The notes under the pieces are model-generated. The model ran no database searches. It worked only from the letters and a program-made list of their open reading frames with translations, and was not told where the DNA came from. Both the position numbers and the translations under genes were made by a program. Shown piece by piece: positions 1-8,420 of a stretch of 12,248 bases of DNA. Origin of the DNA: Christensenella sp. UBA1750 (GTDB lineage: Bacteria > Bacillota > Clostridia > Christensenellales > UBA1750). Numbering within the stretch: position 1 is the stretch's first letter; each line of letters begins with the position of its first letter. Location: assembly GCA_002315655.1 (NCBI GenBank), contig DCHO01000031.1, positions 1-12,248 on the forward strand. The letters run 5' to 3'.

Positions 1-88
1 CTCCCGCACCCTCTGTGAAATCTATCCCGTTTCTTTGTGCATGATCTCAAGTCTTGTTATGCACTTATTACCCTTTTTTGACAGATTG

Positions 89-109
89 AGAGGGCGAGGC
101 CCGCCCTCT
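89..109 (+). terminator. Perfect 8-bp GC-rich hairpin with downstream T-run on the + strand
   Basis: AGAGGGCG (89-96) pairs perfectly with CGCCCTCT (102-109) around a 5-base loop. On the + strand a run of seven T follows at 117-123, seven bases after the stem. On the - strand, the direction of the glycoside hydrolase that ends at 122, no T-run follows. It may stabilise or end that mRNA, or terminate + strand transcription entering from the left. Positions 1-88 hold no gene that I can support. Confidence 0.45.
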
Positions 110-121
110 GTATGTGTTTTT

Positions 122-3100
122 TTATTTCTCGATCTGGGGACTGACCAGCAGACCGCACTTGCGCAGTCTGTATTCATAGCTCCACGAAATACCCTGGCTT
201 CTCCAACAGGCAGGGCCGAACCAGGAGGTCAAATCGTCGCAGTTGTGGACGCAGCCAAAGCCGTTGACGCGGTTGCCATAGACCGTGATGCCGATCTCAT
301 GCGCACCGGGGGTCAGTTCATAGGTGAACTCGTAGGGCGCATAGGCCATGTCGCCCACGCGCTTGCCGTCCAGCTCCATACCCAGCACCGCGCCGCGATA
401 CTGGGGCACGCGGACGGTAAGGGTCTCGCCGTTTACCTCCACGGGAATCTTATAGGTCACGTTGCCGCAGTAGAAGGGCAGTCCCTGGGTCGTCCAGTCG
501 CCGAAGCCCAGCTCCTTGACGGGTGCGGTCAGCGTGCGATACGCGCCCTGCACCTTCACGCCGAAGTTGCCCAGCAGATAGCACCATTCCACGTTGGTGC
601 GCTGACCGAACGGCAGAACGACGATGATTTCATTGTCGCCCTTGTTCAATGCGGGGAGCTTGACTTTCTTGATGGATTCATCCACAAACCAGCCCTTGAC
701 CTCCGCCTTAACCGCTTCGCCGTTTACGGTGATAACGGCCTTTTCGGCATCCTCCAAGGCTAAGATGGGGGCGCGGACGGCAACATCGCTGTGCACGGTG
801 AATTTGAGCTTGATGTGGTGCTCGATGGGGACATTCGGCACGACCCACGGCTGGGCATAGCCCGCAGAGCGCAGCGGCCAGCCTAAGAGCTTGCGGAAGG
901 CATCGTCCACCTTGAGCAGTTCTTCCTCATCCTGCCATGCGCCGTCGTCAAAGGCGTATTCCGCGTTGTCCAGCAGCAGCACGTTCGGCTCAGAGAGGGA
1001 CACCGCAACGGGCTTTTTGATGGTGTAATAGTCGAAAATCTTCTCGGCACAGGCCTTCTTCGCTTCCTCGGACTTCCCGGCTTCCAGTTTCAGTAGGATG
1101 CTGTCGTAGGCATAGAAGCCGTAGCGCAGCACAGTATTCCCCGCTTCGTATTCGGCGGCAATGGGCTTGATCTCGCCGGTGGCGGTGTCAAGAAGGGTGA
1201 GCTTCCAGTCGCCCTTTATGCGCAGGGTGATGTTTTCCTTGGGGCACACATCGGGGTTGGCGGGCTTTTCGCTGTGGCAGATGAACAGATACCGAGCATC
1301 GCCCTCGATGCGGGTCTGATGCAGAAGGTTGGTGGTTCTTGCGCCCTGCTCGTCGCGGATGTCGATGAAGCGGGCTTCGTCCAGCGCGTCCAGAATCGCG
1401 CCCTTGGAGAAGGACACACACTGCGCCTTTTTCGCCAGCTTCTGCACTCTATCGGAGGGCACGGCATCCACAAGGGACGGGATGCGCCCGGCGAAGATCA
1501 GCTTGCCGCCGCGCCGCACGAAGGCTTCCAGTCGCTCCACGGTGGTGGAACGCAGGGTCTCGCAGTCGGGCATCAGCAAAATGTCATACGCCATTTTGCC
1601 CACGGTGAAGGGGTTCTTGCCCGCCTTGCACTGGGAGGGCAGCAGGGATTCGGAAATATAGTCATAGTCGATAAGGCCGAACAGCAGCCATTTTGCCATG
1701 GACTGGAAGTGCTCGTCCATCTCCTCGCGGATCAGCGCGGTCTGCTCCTTGGGACCCCAGTGCAGCCAGTAGCTCTCCACTGGATGAATCACGCCGACCT
1801 TGACCTCCGCTTTTCCTCGGGTCAGCACGGAATTGACTCTCGCAAAGTGGTCTTCCACAAGGGGATATTCCTTATACCACGGGCTCTGGTAGCCGATGGA
1901 CGCGGGATAGTCGCGCTTCGCCTCGCCCGCCATGGAAACCCATGTTAAGTGCGGCACTCTTGTGGTCACGCCCAGTGCCGCCTGCCAGTCGCCCGCCAAT
2001 TTGTGTCCGCGGAAATCGAAGTCCCAGTTGGTCACGCCGTAAAGCTCGGAGAGCACGCCGGGGTAGCCGTACTGGTGGGTGGCGGACTGCGCCTGCTTGG
2101 CGGTGGTGTATTCGCGCCAGTCGCAGAGCATATCAATGCCTGGAAGCTGGAAGGAACGATAAGAGCGCATGGCATCGCCCAAAGCCGCGGTCTGGGAGAG
2201 CAGGGTGGGCTCCTCCATCATGTGCCCGGTGAGCATGATGCCGTTCTCCGCGCACCAGCCGCCCACGGTATCGGCAAAGGCTTCGGCAAAGCGCTCGGCG
2301 ATGTGGTCATGGAAATGGTAGCGGGTGACGGAAATCTTCCCCTCGGGCAGCTCCCAATAAAGCTCGGGCAGCTTGTCTAAGATTTCCTCGCCGTAGGCGG
2401 CGCGGAAGGTGTCGGGCAGGTCGTCCGTCCAGGGCAGGGTCACGTCCTTCTTTTCCTTGGCAAAGCCCAAGGTGGTCTTTCTCGTGAACTGCGGCTCGTC
2501 CGTAAAGATGGACGGCACCACCTTGCCAAACTGGTCGCCCACGACTTCCTTGTACTTTTCGTGGGTCACTTCGACAAACTTTTCAATGGACTTCTTATCC
2601 AGCGTGTTGACGTAGGTTTCGTTGTTGTACCATGCGGATTCCTCGGAAAGCTGCAAATAGGCATACCAAACCGCCTCGTTGTCCTTGGCATCGGCAGCTT
2701 TTGTAAGCTTGCGATAGGCGGTCAGCTCGCCCACATCGGATAATTCCACGCCGTAGGCGGCAAGCAGGGTGCCCTTGTCCTGTGCGGTGGGGGTAAAGAG
2801 CAGATGGCGGGCGCGATACTGTTTGTCTCTTGTCACATAGCCGCCCGCCGCGCCGGAAGGCCAGCGGTCTTCATCGTAAAGGTAGGCCAGCATCTTTTCC
2901 TTCTTGGCTTTGTCCACACAGGCGCGGATGAGCTGCATGAACTCGGGAGACAGATAGGTGGTGCTCATGCCGCTTCTGCAGTGCATATGGAAGCCGCCCA
3001 TGCCCATCTTCTTCATCTGGTCGATCTCGCGCAGCAGCAGGTCTTCCGTCAGGTCGCAGTTCCATGCCCAGAAGGGCGTGCAGCGGTACACGCTGGGGGG

Positions 3101-3154
3101 ATTTTTGAAGGTCTTTTCGTCCAACTGTTTTTTGCGGTTTTCAGGATAAAACAT
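122..3154 (-). CDS. GH106-like (alpha-L-rhamnosidase-type) glycoside hydrolase, cytoplasmic
   Basis: Complete 1010-residue protein. The N-terminal part looks like the (beta/alpha)8 barrel of GH106 and related large glycosidases: PFWAWNCDL near residues 27-35, then a helix and GMGGFHMHCRSGM (51-63), DEDRWPSGAAGG (94-105), FTDEPQF (217-223) and LSELYGVTNWDFDF (368-381). Glu220 and Glu370 are plausible acid/base and nucleophile candidates, by inference only. Residues about 450-560 resemble the flavodoxin-like middle domain of beta-galactosidase-type enzymes (YDILLMPDCETLR, then RRGGKLIFAG). The last 300 or so residues are rich in beta strands, as expected for galactose-binding-like sandwiches. 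There is no signal peptide, so it probably acts in the cytosol on imported oligosaccharides or glycosides. The start is fixed by AGGAGG six bases upstream of the ATG. It is transcribed alone, divergently from the MATE gene. The family is a good fit; the exact substrate (rhamnosidic or other) cannot be read from the sequence. Confidence 0.85.
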   Translation of the reverse strand: MFYPENRKKQLDEKTFKNPPSVYRCTPFWAWNCDLTEDLLLREIDQMKKMGMGGFHMHCRSGMSTTYLSPEFMQLIRACVDKAKKEKMLAYLYDEDRWPSGAAGGYVTRDKQYRARHLLFTPTAQDKGTLLAAYGVELSDVGELTAYRKLTKAADAKDNEAVWYAYLQLSEESAWYNNETYVNTLDKKSIEKFVEVTHEKYKEVVGDQFGKVVPSIFTDEPQFTRKTTLGFAKEKKDVTLPWTDDLPDTFRAAYGEEILDKLPELYWELPEGKISVTRYHFHDHIAERFAEAFADTVGGWCAENGIMLTGHMMEEPTLLSQTAALGDAMRSYRSFQLPGIDMLCDWREYTTAKQAQSATHQYGYPGVLSELYGVTNWDFDFRGHKLAGDWQAALGVTTRVPHLTWVSMAGEAKRDYPASIGYQSPWYKEYPLVEDHFARVNSVLTRGKAEVKVGVIHPVESYWLHWGPKEQTALIREEMDEHFQSMAKWLLFGLIDYDYISESLLPSQCKAGKNPFTVGKMAYDILLMPDCETLRSTTVERLEAFVRRGGKLIFAGRIPSLVDAVPSDRVQKLAKKAQCVSFSKGAILDALDEARFIDIRDEQGARTTNLLHQTRIEGDARYLFICHSEKPANPDVCPKENITLRIKGDWKLTLLDTATGEIKPIAAEYEAGNTVLRYGFYAYDSILLKLEAGKSEEAKKACAEKIFDYYTIKKPVAVSLSEPNVLLLDNAEYAFDDGAWQDEEELLKVDDAFRKLLGWPLRSAGYAQPWVVPNVPIEHHIKLKFTVHSDVAVRAPILALEDAEKAVITVNGEAVKAEVKGWFVDESIKKVKLPALNKGDNEIIVVLPFGQRTNVEWCYLLGNFGVKVQGAYRTLTAPVKELGFGDWTTQGLPFYCGNVTYKIPVEVNGETLTVRVPQYRGAVLGMELDGKRVGDMAYAPYEFTYELTPGAHEIGITVYGNRVNGFGCVHNCDDLTSWFGPACWRSQGISWSYEYRLRKCGLLVSPQIEK

Positions 3155-3160
3155 AGTGCT

Positions 3161-3166
3161 CCTCCT
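3161..3166 (-). promoter_or_regulatory. Ribosome binding site of the glycoside hydrolase
   Basis: A perfect AGGAGG on the - strand, six bases from the ATG at 3154; it fixes the start codon. Confidence 0.85.
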
Positions 3167-3174
3167 AAAATAGT

Positions 3175-3188
3175 CCGGGCAGACCCGG
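3175..3188 (-). repeat. Short inverted repeat in the 5' leader of the glycoside hydrolase mRNA
   Basis: CCGGG and CCCGG form a 5-bp stem with a 4-base loop between the predicted transcription start and the AGGAGG ribosome binding site (3166-3161). It could be a small leader hairpin or a regulator half-site pair. Nothing shows which. Confidence 0.3.
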
Positions 3189-3206
3189 TTTTCAGTTTCC
3201 GTTTAT

Positions 3207-3235
3207 AGTATAGCAGAATTTCTTAACCGTTTCCA
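3207..3235 (-). promoter_or_regulatory. Putative promoter of the glycoside hydrolase gene
   Basis: On the - strand TGGAAA (3235-3230, 4 of 6 matches to TTGACA) lies 17 bases from TATACT (3212-3207, 5 of 6 matches to TATAAT). Transcription would start near 3200, giving a leader of about 45 bases. Confidence 0.5.
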
Positions 3236-3302
3236 GTACATATCGCTTGTTTTTTCGCCAAAATGTAACAATATGAGCCCGTTAGTTTTCCGTACATTTC
3301 GG

Positions 3303-3332
3303 TTGCAAATCCAATTTATATTTTGTTATAAT
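3303..3332 (+). promoter_or_regulatory. Putative sigma-A promoter of the MATE gene
   Basis: TTGCAA (3303-3308, 5 of 6 matches to TTGACA) and a perfect TATAAT (3327-3332) with an 18-base spacer. Transcription would begin near 3339, giving a leader of about 35 bases that holds GGAG (3356-3359). Confidence 0.65.
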
Positions 3333-3372
3333 AGTGACATTGTATAAGAAGAAACGGAGTTGAACCGAAAAT

Positions 3373-4770
3373 ATGGCAGGAAAACTCAAAGCCATGATGG
3401 GCGCACAGGACATGACTGTGGGCAGCCCCATGAAAAACCTTGTGACCTTCTCCATCCCTCTGCTGCTCGGCAACCTTGCCCAGCAGATGTATTCCACCGT
3501 GGACTCCATCGTGGTCGGCAAATATGTGGGCGACAACGCACTGGCCGCCATCGGAACCTCCGGCCCCGTCATCAATCTGCTCATCGTGCTCTTTGTGGGC
3601 ATCTCCACCGGCGCGGGCATCATGGTCTCCCAGTATTACGGTGCAAAGCAGAAGGAAGAGCTCTCCACCACCTTGGGCAACTGCATCACATTAACAGCCG
3701 TTTCCGCCATCCTAATGGCGATTATCGGCATTTTGGTCACGCGCCCCTTAATGCGTCTGCTCAACACCCCGGATGAGATTTTCGAGATGACCTGCAATTA
3801 CATGATCATCATCTTTATAGGTCTGCTCGGCAGCGGCTTTTACAACATCATTTCGGGCATTCTGCGCGGACTGGGCGACGCCGTGACCCCGCTCATTTTC
3901 CTGCTCATTGCCTCCTTCCTCAACATCGGCCTCGATATATGGTTTGTTGCGGGCTTCAAGATGGGCGTGGAGGGCGCGGCCTGGGCGACCATCATCGCGC
4001 AGGGCATTTCCGCAATCTTCTGCGTGCTGCGATTGGTTAAGATGAAGGAAGCACAGATTTCCTTAAAATCCTTAAAAATTCATCCCGATTACGCCCTGCA
4101 GCTTGCCAAGCTGGGCTTGCCCACGGGTCTTACCCAGGCGATCTTCTCCATTGCCATGCTCTTTACGCAATCCCTGACCAACTCCATGGGCACGGCGGTT
4201 ATCGCCTGCTGCACCATCGTCATGCGCGTGGACGGCTTTGCCATGATGCCGAACTTCACCTTCGGCACCGCCATGACCACCTTCGCCGGGCAGAACATGG
4301 GCGCGGGGCTGCTGGATCGCACGAAAAAGGGCACCACGGAATGTCTGAAGCTCGCCGTCGGCTGTGCCGTGTTCCTGACCCTCTGCCTCATCTTCTTCGG
4401 AAAATACTTAATGATGGCCTTCACCTCCACCACCGAGGTCGTAACGCTCGGCGTTCGCATGATGCGCATTTTGGCCGTTGGCTACATCGCCATGGGCATC
4501 ACGCAGACCCTATCCGGCGTGATGCGCGGCGCGGGCGACACCACCACCCCCATGTGGATTTCCCTGTTCACCACCGTCATTCTCCGCGTCCCCATTGCCT
4601 ACATCGTGGCGTACTTCCTGCGCTCCGAAGCCTGGCCGAACGGACACCCCGATGCGCTGTATATCTCCCTGCTCTCCTCCTGGGTCGCGGGTGCACTCAT
4701 CACCTTCTACTTTTATAAGCACGGCAAGTGGCACACCAAGGCCATCACCAACGTAAAAGCCGAGGAATAA
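3373..4770 (+). CDS. MATE family efflux transporter
   Basis: Complete 465-residue inner-membrane antiporter of the multidrug and toxic compound extrusion (MATE) superfamily, close to the usual 440-470 residues. It shows two homologous halves of six hydrophobic helices. The family hallmarks are visible: QQMYSTVDSIVVGKYVG near 37-53 (Asp44 in helix 1), and the paired motifs GILRGLGDAVTPL (162-174) and GVMRGAGDTTTPM (382-394), which sit at equivalent places in the two halves. Members export cationic drugs, dyes or metabolites using Na+ or H+ gradients; the substrate here is unknown. The ATG at 3373 has GGAG thirteen bases upstream, which is longer than ideal, but the motif alignment fits this start. 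It is a single-gene transcript, divergent from the glycoside hydrolase and convergent with the BlaI/M56 operon, and ends at a strong terminator. Confidence 0.96.
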   Translation: MAGKLKAMMGAQDMTVGSPMKNLVTFSIPLLLGNLAQQMYSTVDSIVVGKYVGDNALAAIGTSGPVINLLIVLFVGISTGAGIMVSQYYGAKQKEELSTTLGNCITLTAVSAILMAIIGILVTRPLMRLLNTPDEIFEMTCNYMIIIFIGLLGSGFYNIISGILRGLGDAVTPLIFLLIASFLNIGLDIWFVAGFKMGVEGAAWATIIAQGISAIFCVLRLVKMKEAQISLKSLKIHPDYALQLAKLGLPTGLTQAIFSIAMLFTQSLTNSMGTAVIACCTIVMRVDGFAMMPNFTFGTAMTTFAGQNMGAGLLDRTKKGTTECLKLAVGCAVFLTLCLIFFGKYLMMAFTSTTEVVTLGVRMMRILAVGYIAMGITQTLSGVMRGAGDTTTPMWISLFTTVILRVPIAYIVAYFLRSEAWPNGHPDALYISLLSSWVAGALITFYFYKHGKWHTKAITNVKAEE

Positions 4771-4786
4771 GTCCCAAATACAATTC

Positions 4787-4826
4787 AAAGGCTTCGCAGC
4801 ATTTTCCCGCTGCGAAGCCTTTTTTC
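4787..4826 (+). terminator. Strong Rho-independent terminator of the MATE gene
   Basis: A 14-bp perfect stem, AAAGGCTTCGCAGC (4787-4800) with GCTGCGAAGCCTTT (4809-4822), an 8-base loop and a T-run continuing to about 4825. It lies between the convergent MATE (ends 4770) and M56 (ends 4834) genes. Read on the - strand the same stem is followed only by TTTGAATTG, so it may work weakly for the opposite operon too. Confidence 0.92.
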
Positions 4827-4833
4827 TGTGCAA

Positions 4834-7800
4834 TTATGGTTTTTCCGTTTTGTCGTAAAGCATATTCTGTGTGATACCAAACAATTCAAACAACTGCTCG
4901 TTGCCGCCGGCATACTCATAGCAGTACCCGTCGGAAAGGAACGCCCCGCAGGAATCCGTGGCCAGCGCGAAGGTCATAAGCTTTTCGGATTCCGTGGTGA
5001 AGGTCAGCAGCGCGGTAAACGGGCACTTGCTCATACCGCCGAACAGACTTGCCGAACGGAACTGCTGCTCGATGGTTTTCAGCTTCTCCCCATCCGTCAG
5101 CGTGTAGGTCATATCCCCTATGGTCAGCTCCGCCTTCACAATGCCTGTGATTTCCTTTGGGGAAACGGGCGAAATCCCGTACATCCGCTCCACTTCGGAA
5201 AGATAGGAGCGTAGCTTTTGTGCGTGCTCTGCGGGAATGACGTTTTTCGCCCCCTTGCCGGAAGCGTAGGTTCTCAGGGTTCCGTCCCCGAAAGCAAAAT
5301 ACCAGTCGTAGCCGTAGACCAGCATCACGGGGCTGACCGCTTTTGTTAGGTCAAACTCGCCGCTTTCCGCGTGCGCCACGGCCTTTTCAAAAATTTCCTT
5401 GATGCCCGCCTGGTCTTCCCATGCGTAATAGCCGTAACCGTCAATATAGGTCGCCTCTGTGGGGTGCAGGGCGAACAGAATATCGTCTCTGTCGTAGGTG
5501 ACGGAAAGCGGCTGGGTTTCCGGCACCGCCGGAACCTCCACCTGCGCCAGAGGAATCTTCGTCCCCGCATCGGTTTCCGCATAGATGCCCGTGTCCTCCG
5601 TGGCAAGGGAATAAGCAAACAACAATTCACCCAAATCATTCATGCCGGAAATGGTCACATTTTCCAAAGCGGAATCCCCCAGCAGCTCTCCAAGGTTCAC
5701 CGTGTCGCCCTTTTTGAGCCCCGTACCCGCTACGGAGCTTATGTTGCCCGTCACCCTGTCCGTCACCACCACGGTTGCCACATTCTCGCAGGGAATGGTC
5801 AGGTAGTAATTCGGCGTTGTCTCCTGCGGGAACGGCTCAAACGCAAACGCCGCAAGCCCTGTTGTGACCTCCTTCTGCCCGTCCTCGGTGTCGTAGCTCA
5901 CGCAGAACGTGTCTGCGTCCGCATCGTAATACGTCGCGTAGGAATTGACGCCCCAGTCGTTCCAGCCGGGCAGCTCCATCTGCTCCAAGTCGATGAACCC
6001 GCGCTCCACGCGCCCGTCCTTTCTGCGGAAAACATAGACATCCCGATGCCCGTCCCCGCCGGAAACACAGTTGCAGATGAGCTCGGTCACGCCGTCGCCG
6101 TCCAAATCCTTGACCGTATCGTAGATCGAATAGCCGAAGCTCTCCCCGATCACCGCGCCCACACTGCTTAACGTGCCATAATAGGTGCGGATGGTGAAGT
6201 TCTCGTTGGTTTCATTCACATACCAGCCATCCATTCCCATGATGTTCTCAAAGGGAACCCGACTTTCGCTCCTGTTTTGCTCCACAAAGGAAAGAATGTC
6301 TCCCGGCAGATCGAGATAGGTTTCTTCCTCACCCAGCCGCACAAGGCGCACATACAGGGGACTTTCCTCCGGCGACGCGCCGCCGATATACAGGGCAAAA
6401 TCCTCGTTGATGGGATAGGAACGGATATACAGCCCCGAGCCGATCTCCTCATAGCGGAACCCGTCAAAATCACTCCAATCAAGGGTCTTGCCCTCCTCCG
6501 CGATCATCAGAAGGTCGTTAATGGACAGTCGATTTTCTGCATCGTCCGCTGTGTCTTCCGGCAGGGGCGGATTTTCGTCCGCGTAGAAGGTCGCCCGGAC
6601 AACAAGGGTACAAAAGGCATCTTCCAGATAAGAGGGGTTCTCAGTCAGCGTCTTGCAGTCATACGCAAAAACGCCTTCGGTAAAGTCGAACGCCAAAGCA
6701 CAGAGGATTTCCGATTGGCTTGGCGCAATTTCCAGTTTTTTCTCGTCCCGGCAGGCATAAGCCCAGCCGATCACGCCCTCCGGCAGATTGAAACAGAAGT
6801 CATTGTATGCGCCCGTATTGGTCTTTATGGTCAGGTTCATGCCGGACAGCGCATAATCGGTTTTCTCTTCACTAAAAAGCAGTTTCAGGGATGTAGTATC
6901 CTTTGCAAGCACAAAAGGCGCACCGTATTCGCACTGACCGTTTTGCCACAGTTCGGTCTGCAAAACCATGCTGTTGACCTCGTTGCCCATCTGTACCTTG
7001 TATTCCGCTTCATTGGTCGCCTCCGTCGGAGTGGACTGCACGAATTTCAGGCAATCGCTCCCCGGCAGCGGGTCGGTGAGGAAGCAGACGGCGACCACAA
7101 CCGTCAACAGAATAGCAACGAGAATCACCCAAAACGCGGGCTTTTTGTAGGAAAGCACGTTTTTCACCCGCTCCTTTACGCCCACCTCGCCAAAGGCCAG
7201 CGGGCAGGTCAGCACCTTCTTGGCGGGCAGGGCGCAGGACAAAAGAGTCTGGGAATAGTCCGCTCTGCGCTCCCTGTCCAGCAATTTCACGACCCGTTCG
7301 TCACAGGCCAGCTCCATGTCGCGGCAAAAGAGGACATAAGACAGCCACAGCAGCGGATGGAACCAATATACCGACAGAAGAGCAAAGCCCAGCACCTTCC
7401 ACACATGATCCAAGTGCCGGATGTGCGCCCGCTCGTGCATGGCCACATAGGTGACTTTCTCCCGCTCCATGAAGGACGGAATGTAGATGCGCGGGCGGAA
7501 AATACCTAAAATAAAAGGCGTTTTCACCTCGTCACAGGTGTAAAGGTTGCGGAATTTGAGCACGGATGCGCTGACCCTGCGTTTCATGCGAAGGTAAGCC
7601 GCAAGGCCGTAAAGCAGCATCCCGGCGACCCCTGAAAGCCACAGATAAGGCAGCAAATCCCTGAACGCAAAGGCATTTAGGCTTGATATGACCTCAACCG
7701 TTGTCGGGGCATCCGCGTTGCCGATAACAGTAACCGTTGTGTCCGGCGGGGAGAGGGTCTGCGGAACAAGTGTCTGTACTTGACTTGCGGTCTGCACGCT

Positions 7801-8010
7801 TTTCACCACATCCGCCGTTTCCTGCGGGATGAGGGAAGTGACCGAGGGCAGCGACACGGGCAGCAGCAGACGCACCGCCACCAGCGCCCAGAGGATGAGC
7901 GTGAGCCACTTGGGGGATTTTTTGAGGCACAGCCGCAGAATAAGCACCACGGCAATGAGCCATGTCACCGAGACCGCCCGCGACAGAACGAAGGAAAAAA
8001 CGCCGCTCAT
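4834..8010 (-). CDS. BlaR1-like M56 family membrane metalloprotease/sensor with a large novel outer domain
   Basis: A 1058-residue sensor-protease. The first 315 residues are a typical M56 membrane protease. Hydrophobic helices lie near 5-28, 34-51, 118-141, 205-227 and 292-312. The zinc motif HERAH (192-196, HExxH) and downstream MELACDERV (232-240; Glu233 is the likely third ligand) are intact, so it should be catalytically active. After the last helix come about 745 residues predicted outside the cell. They lack the SxxK, SxN and K[ST]G motifs of the penicillin-binding domain of true BlaR1/MecR1, so beta-lactam sensing is not supported. A calcium-binding-like DLDGDGVTE lies at 635-643 (as in VCBS/FG-GAP repeats), and a compact domain closes the C-terminus (about 955-1045). 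Known members are activated by a ligand and lead to loss of the partner BlaI-type repressor. The ATG overlaps the repressor stop (ATGA) and has a GGGAGGGGAG ribosome binding site. Confidence 0.93.
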   Translation of the reverse strand: MSGVFSFVLSRAVSVTWLIAVVLILRLCLKKSPKWLTLILWALVAVRLLLPVSLPSVTSLIPQETADVVKSVQTASQVQTLVPQTLSPPDTTVTVIGNADAPTTVEVISSLNAFAFRDLLPYLWLSGVAGMLLYGLAAYLRMKRRVSASVLKFRNLYTCDEVKTPFILGIFRPRIYIPSFMEREKVTYVAMHERAHIRHLDHVWKVLGFALLSVYWFHPLLWLSYVLFCRDMELACDERVVKLLDRERRADYSQTLLSCALPAKKVLTCPLAFGEVGVKERVKNVLSYKKPAFWVILVAILLTVVVAVCFLTDPLPGSDCLKFVQSTPTEATNEAEYKVQMGNEVNSMVLQTELWQNGQCEYGAPFVLAKDTTSLKLLFSEEKTDYALSGMNLTIKTNTGAYNDFCFNLPEGVIGWAYACRDEKKLEIAPSQSEILCALAFDFTEGVFAYDCKTLTENPSYLEDAFCTLVVRATFYADENPPLPEDTADDAENRLSINDLLMIAEEGKTLDWSDFDGFRYEEIGSGLYIRSYPINEDFALYIGGASPEESPLYVRLVRLGEEETYLDLPGDILSFVEQNRSESRVPFENIMGMDGWYVNETNENFTIRTYYGTLSSVGAVIGESFGYSIYDTVKDLDGDGVTELICNCVSGGDGHRDVYVFRRKDGRVERGFIDLEQMELPGWNDWGVNSYATYYDADADTFCVSYDTEDGQKEVTTGLAAFAFEPFPQETTPNYYLTIPCENVATVVVTDRVTGNISSVAGTGLKKGDTVNLGELLGDSALENVTISGMNDLGELLFAYSLATEDTGIYAETDAGTKIPLAQVEVPAVPETQPLSVTYDRDDILFALHPTEATYIDGYGYYAWEDQAGIKEIFEKAVAHAESGEFDLTKAVSPVMLVYGYDWYFAFGDGTLRTYASGKGAKNVIPAEHAQKLRSYLSEVERMYGISPVSPKEITGIVKAELTIGDMTYTLTDGEKLKTIEQQFRSASLFGGMSKCPFTALLTFTTESEKLMTFALATDSCGAFLSDGYCYEYAGGNEQLFELFGITQNMLYDKTEKP

Positions 8011-8375
8011 GCTCTCCCCTCCCGGAATCTGTTGATCATGCTCTGAATCTCGTCGGCCTCCGCGTCTGTCAGGGACTTGTGCGCCGTGAACGCCGCCAGA
8101 AACGCGGGCAGCGAGCCGTCAAAGGATTCCTCCACAAACTGCTCGGACTTCGCGGCGTAGAAATCCTGCCGCTTCAAAACCGACGTGACCACGCCGTTCT
8201 CGTTTTGCAGCAGCCCCTTTTCGCAGAGCTTCCGCAGCACCGTGTAGGTCGTGGGCTTTTTCCAGTGAAGCTCACCCTCGCACACCTTCACCAAATCCCC
8301 GGACGCAATCGGCTCCCGCGCCCAAACCAGCTCCGCAAACCGAAGCTGCACTTCTCCCAATTCCAAATCTGCCAT
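8007..8375 (-). CDS. BlaI/MecI/CopY family transcriptional repressor
   Basis: A complete 122-residue winged-helix repressor, the usual family length. The DNA-binding domain spans about residues 8-70, with the recognition helix and wing near KKPTTYTVLRKLCEKG (39-54). The C-terminal 50 residues form the dimerisation region in this family. BlaI-type proteins bind as dimers to short dyads and are released when cleaved by, or under the action of, the partner M56 protease. That protease is encoded immediately downstream with a 4-bp overlap, so translation is probably coupled. GGGAGG (8386-8381) lies five bases from the ATG. Two 17-bp dyads in its own promoter suggest autorepression of the operon. 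The scissile site cannot be assigned with confidence from sequence alone. No resistance gene (beta-lactamase or PBP) is adjacent in this window. Confidence 0.95.
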   Translation of the reverse strand: MADLELGEVQLRFAELVWAREPIASGDLVKVCEGELHWKKPTTYTVLRKLCEKGLLQNENGVVTSVLKRQDFYAAKSEQFVEESFDGSLPAFLAAFTAHKSLTDAEADEIQSMINRFREGRA

Positions 8376-8392
8376 GTTGACCTCCCGTGTTG

Positions 8393-8409
8393 GTTTACTC
8401 TTGATAAAC
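8393..8409. promoter_or_regulatory. Putative BlaI operator O2 (imperfect dyad)
   Basis: GTTTACT-CTT-GATAAAC repeats O1 with one perfect GATAAAC half-site and one degenerate half-site. Its centre is 29 bp from that of O1, close to three helical turns, so two dimers would sit on the same DNA face. It lies just downstream of the predicted transcription start. Confidence 0.6.
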
Positions 8410-8420
8410 CTTATGATATT

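Noticed and set aside
37..64. Inverted repeat GTGCAT/ATGCAC with 16-base spacing near the left edge
   Set aside because: The arms have only six pairs with a wide loop, and no gene or promoter in the window depends on it.
78..83. TTGACA on the + strand as a possible promoter -35 box
   Set aside because: No acceptable -10 box lies 16-18 bases downstream; that stretch is the GC-rich hairpin, and no + strand gene follows.
3155..3372. Riboswitch or small RNA in the divergent intergenic region
   Set aside because: The two predicted leaders are only about 35-45 bases long and hold just one 5-bp stem; the space is explained by two divergent promoters.
3282..3623. Open frame on the - strand across the MATE start and its promoter
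   Set aside because: Most of it overlaps the well-supported MATE coding region, and its Met/Ser/Pro-rich translation looks like a reverse reading of transmembrane codons.
6277..7509. Open frame of 410 codons on the + strand opposite the M56 gene
   Set aside because: It covers the membrane and zinc-motif region of the M56 protein in antisense, with no supported ribosome binding site or recognisable motif.
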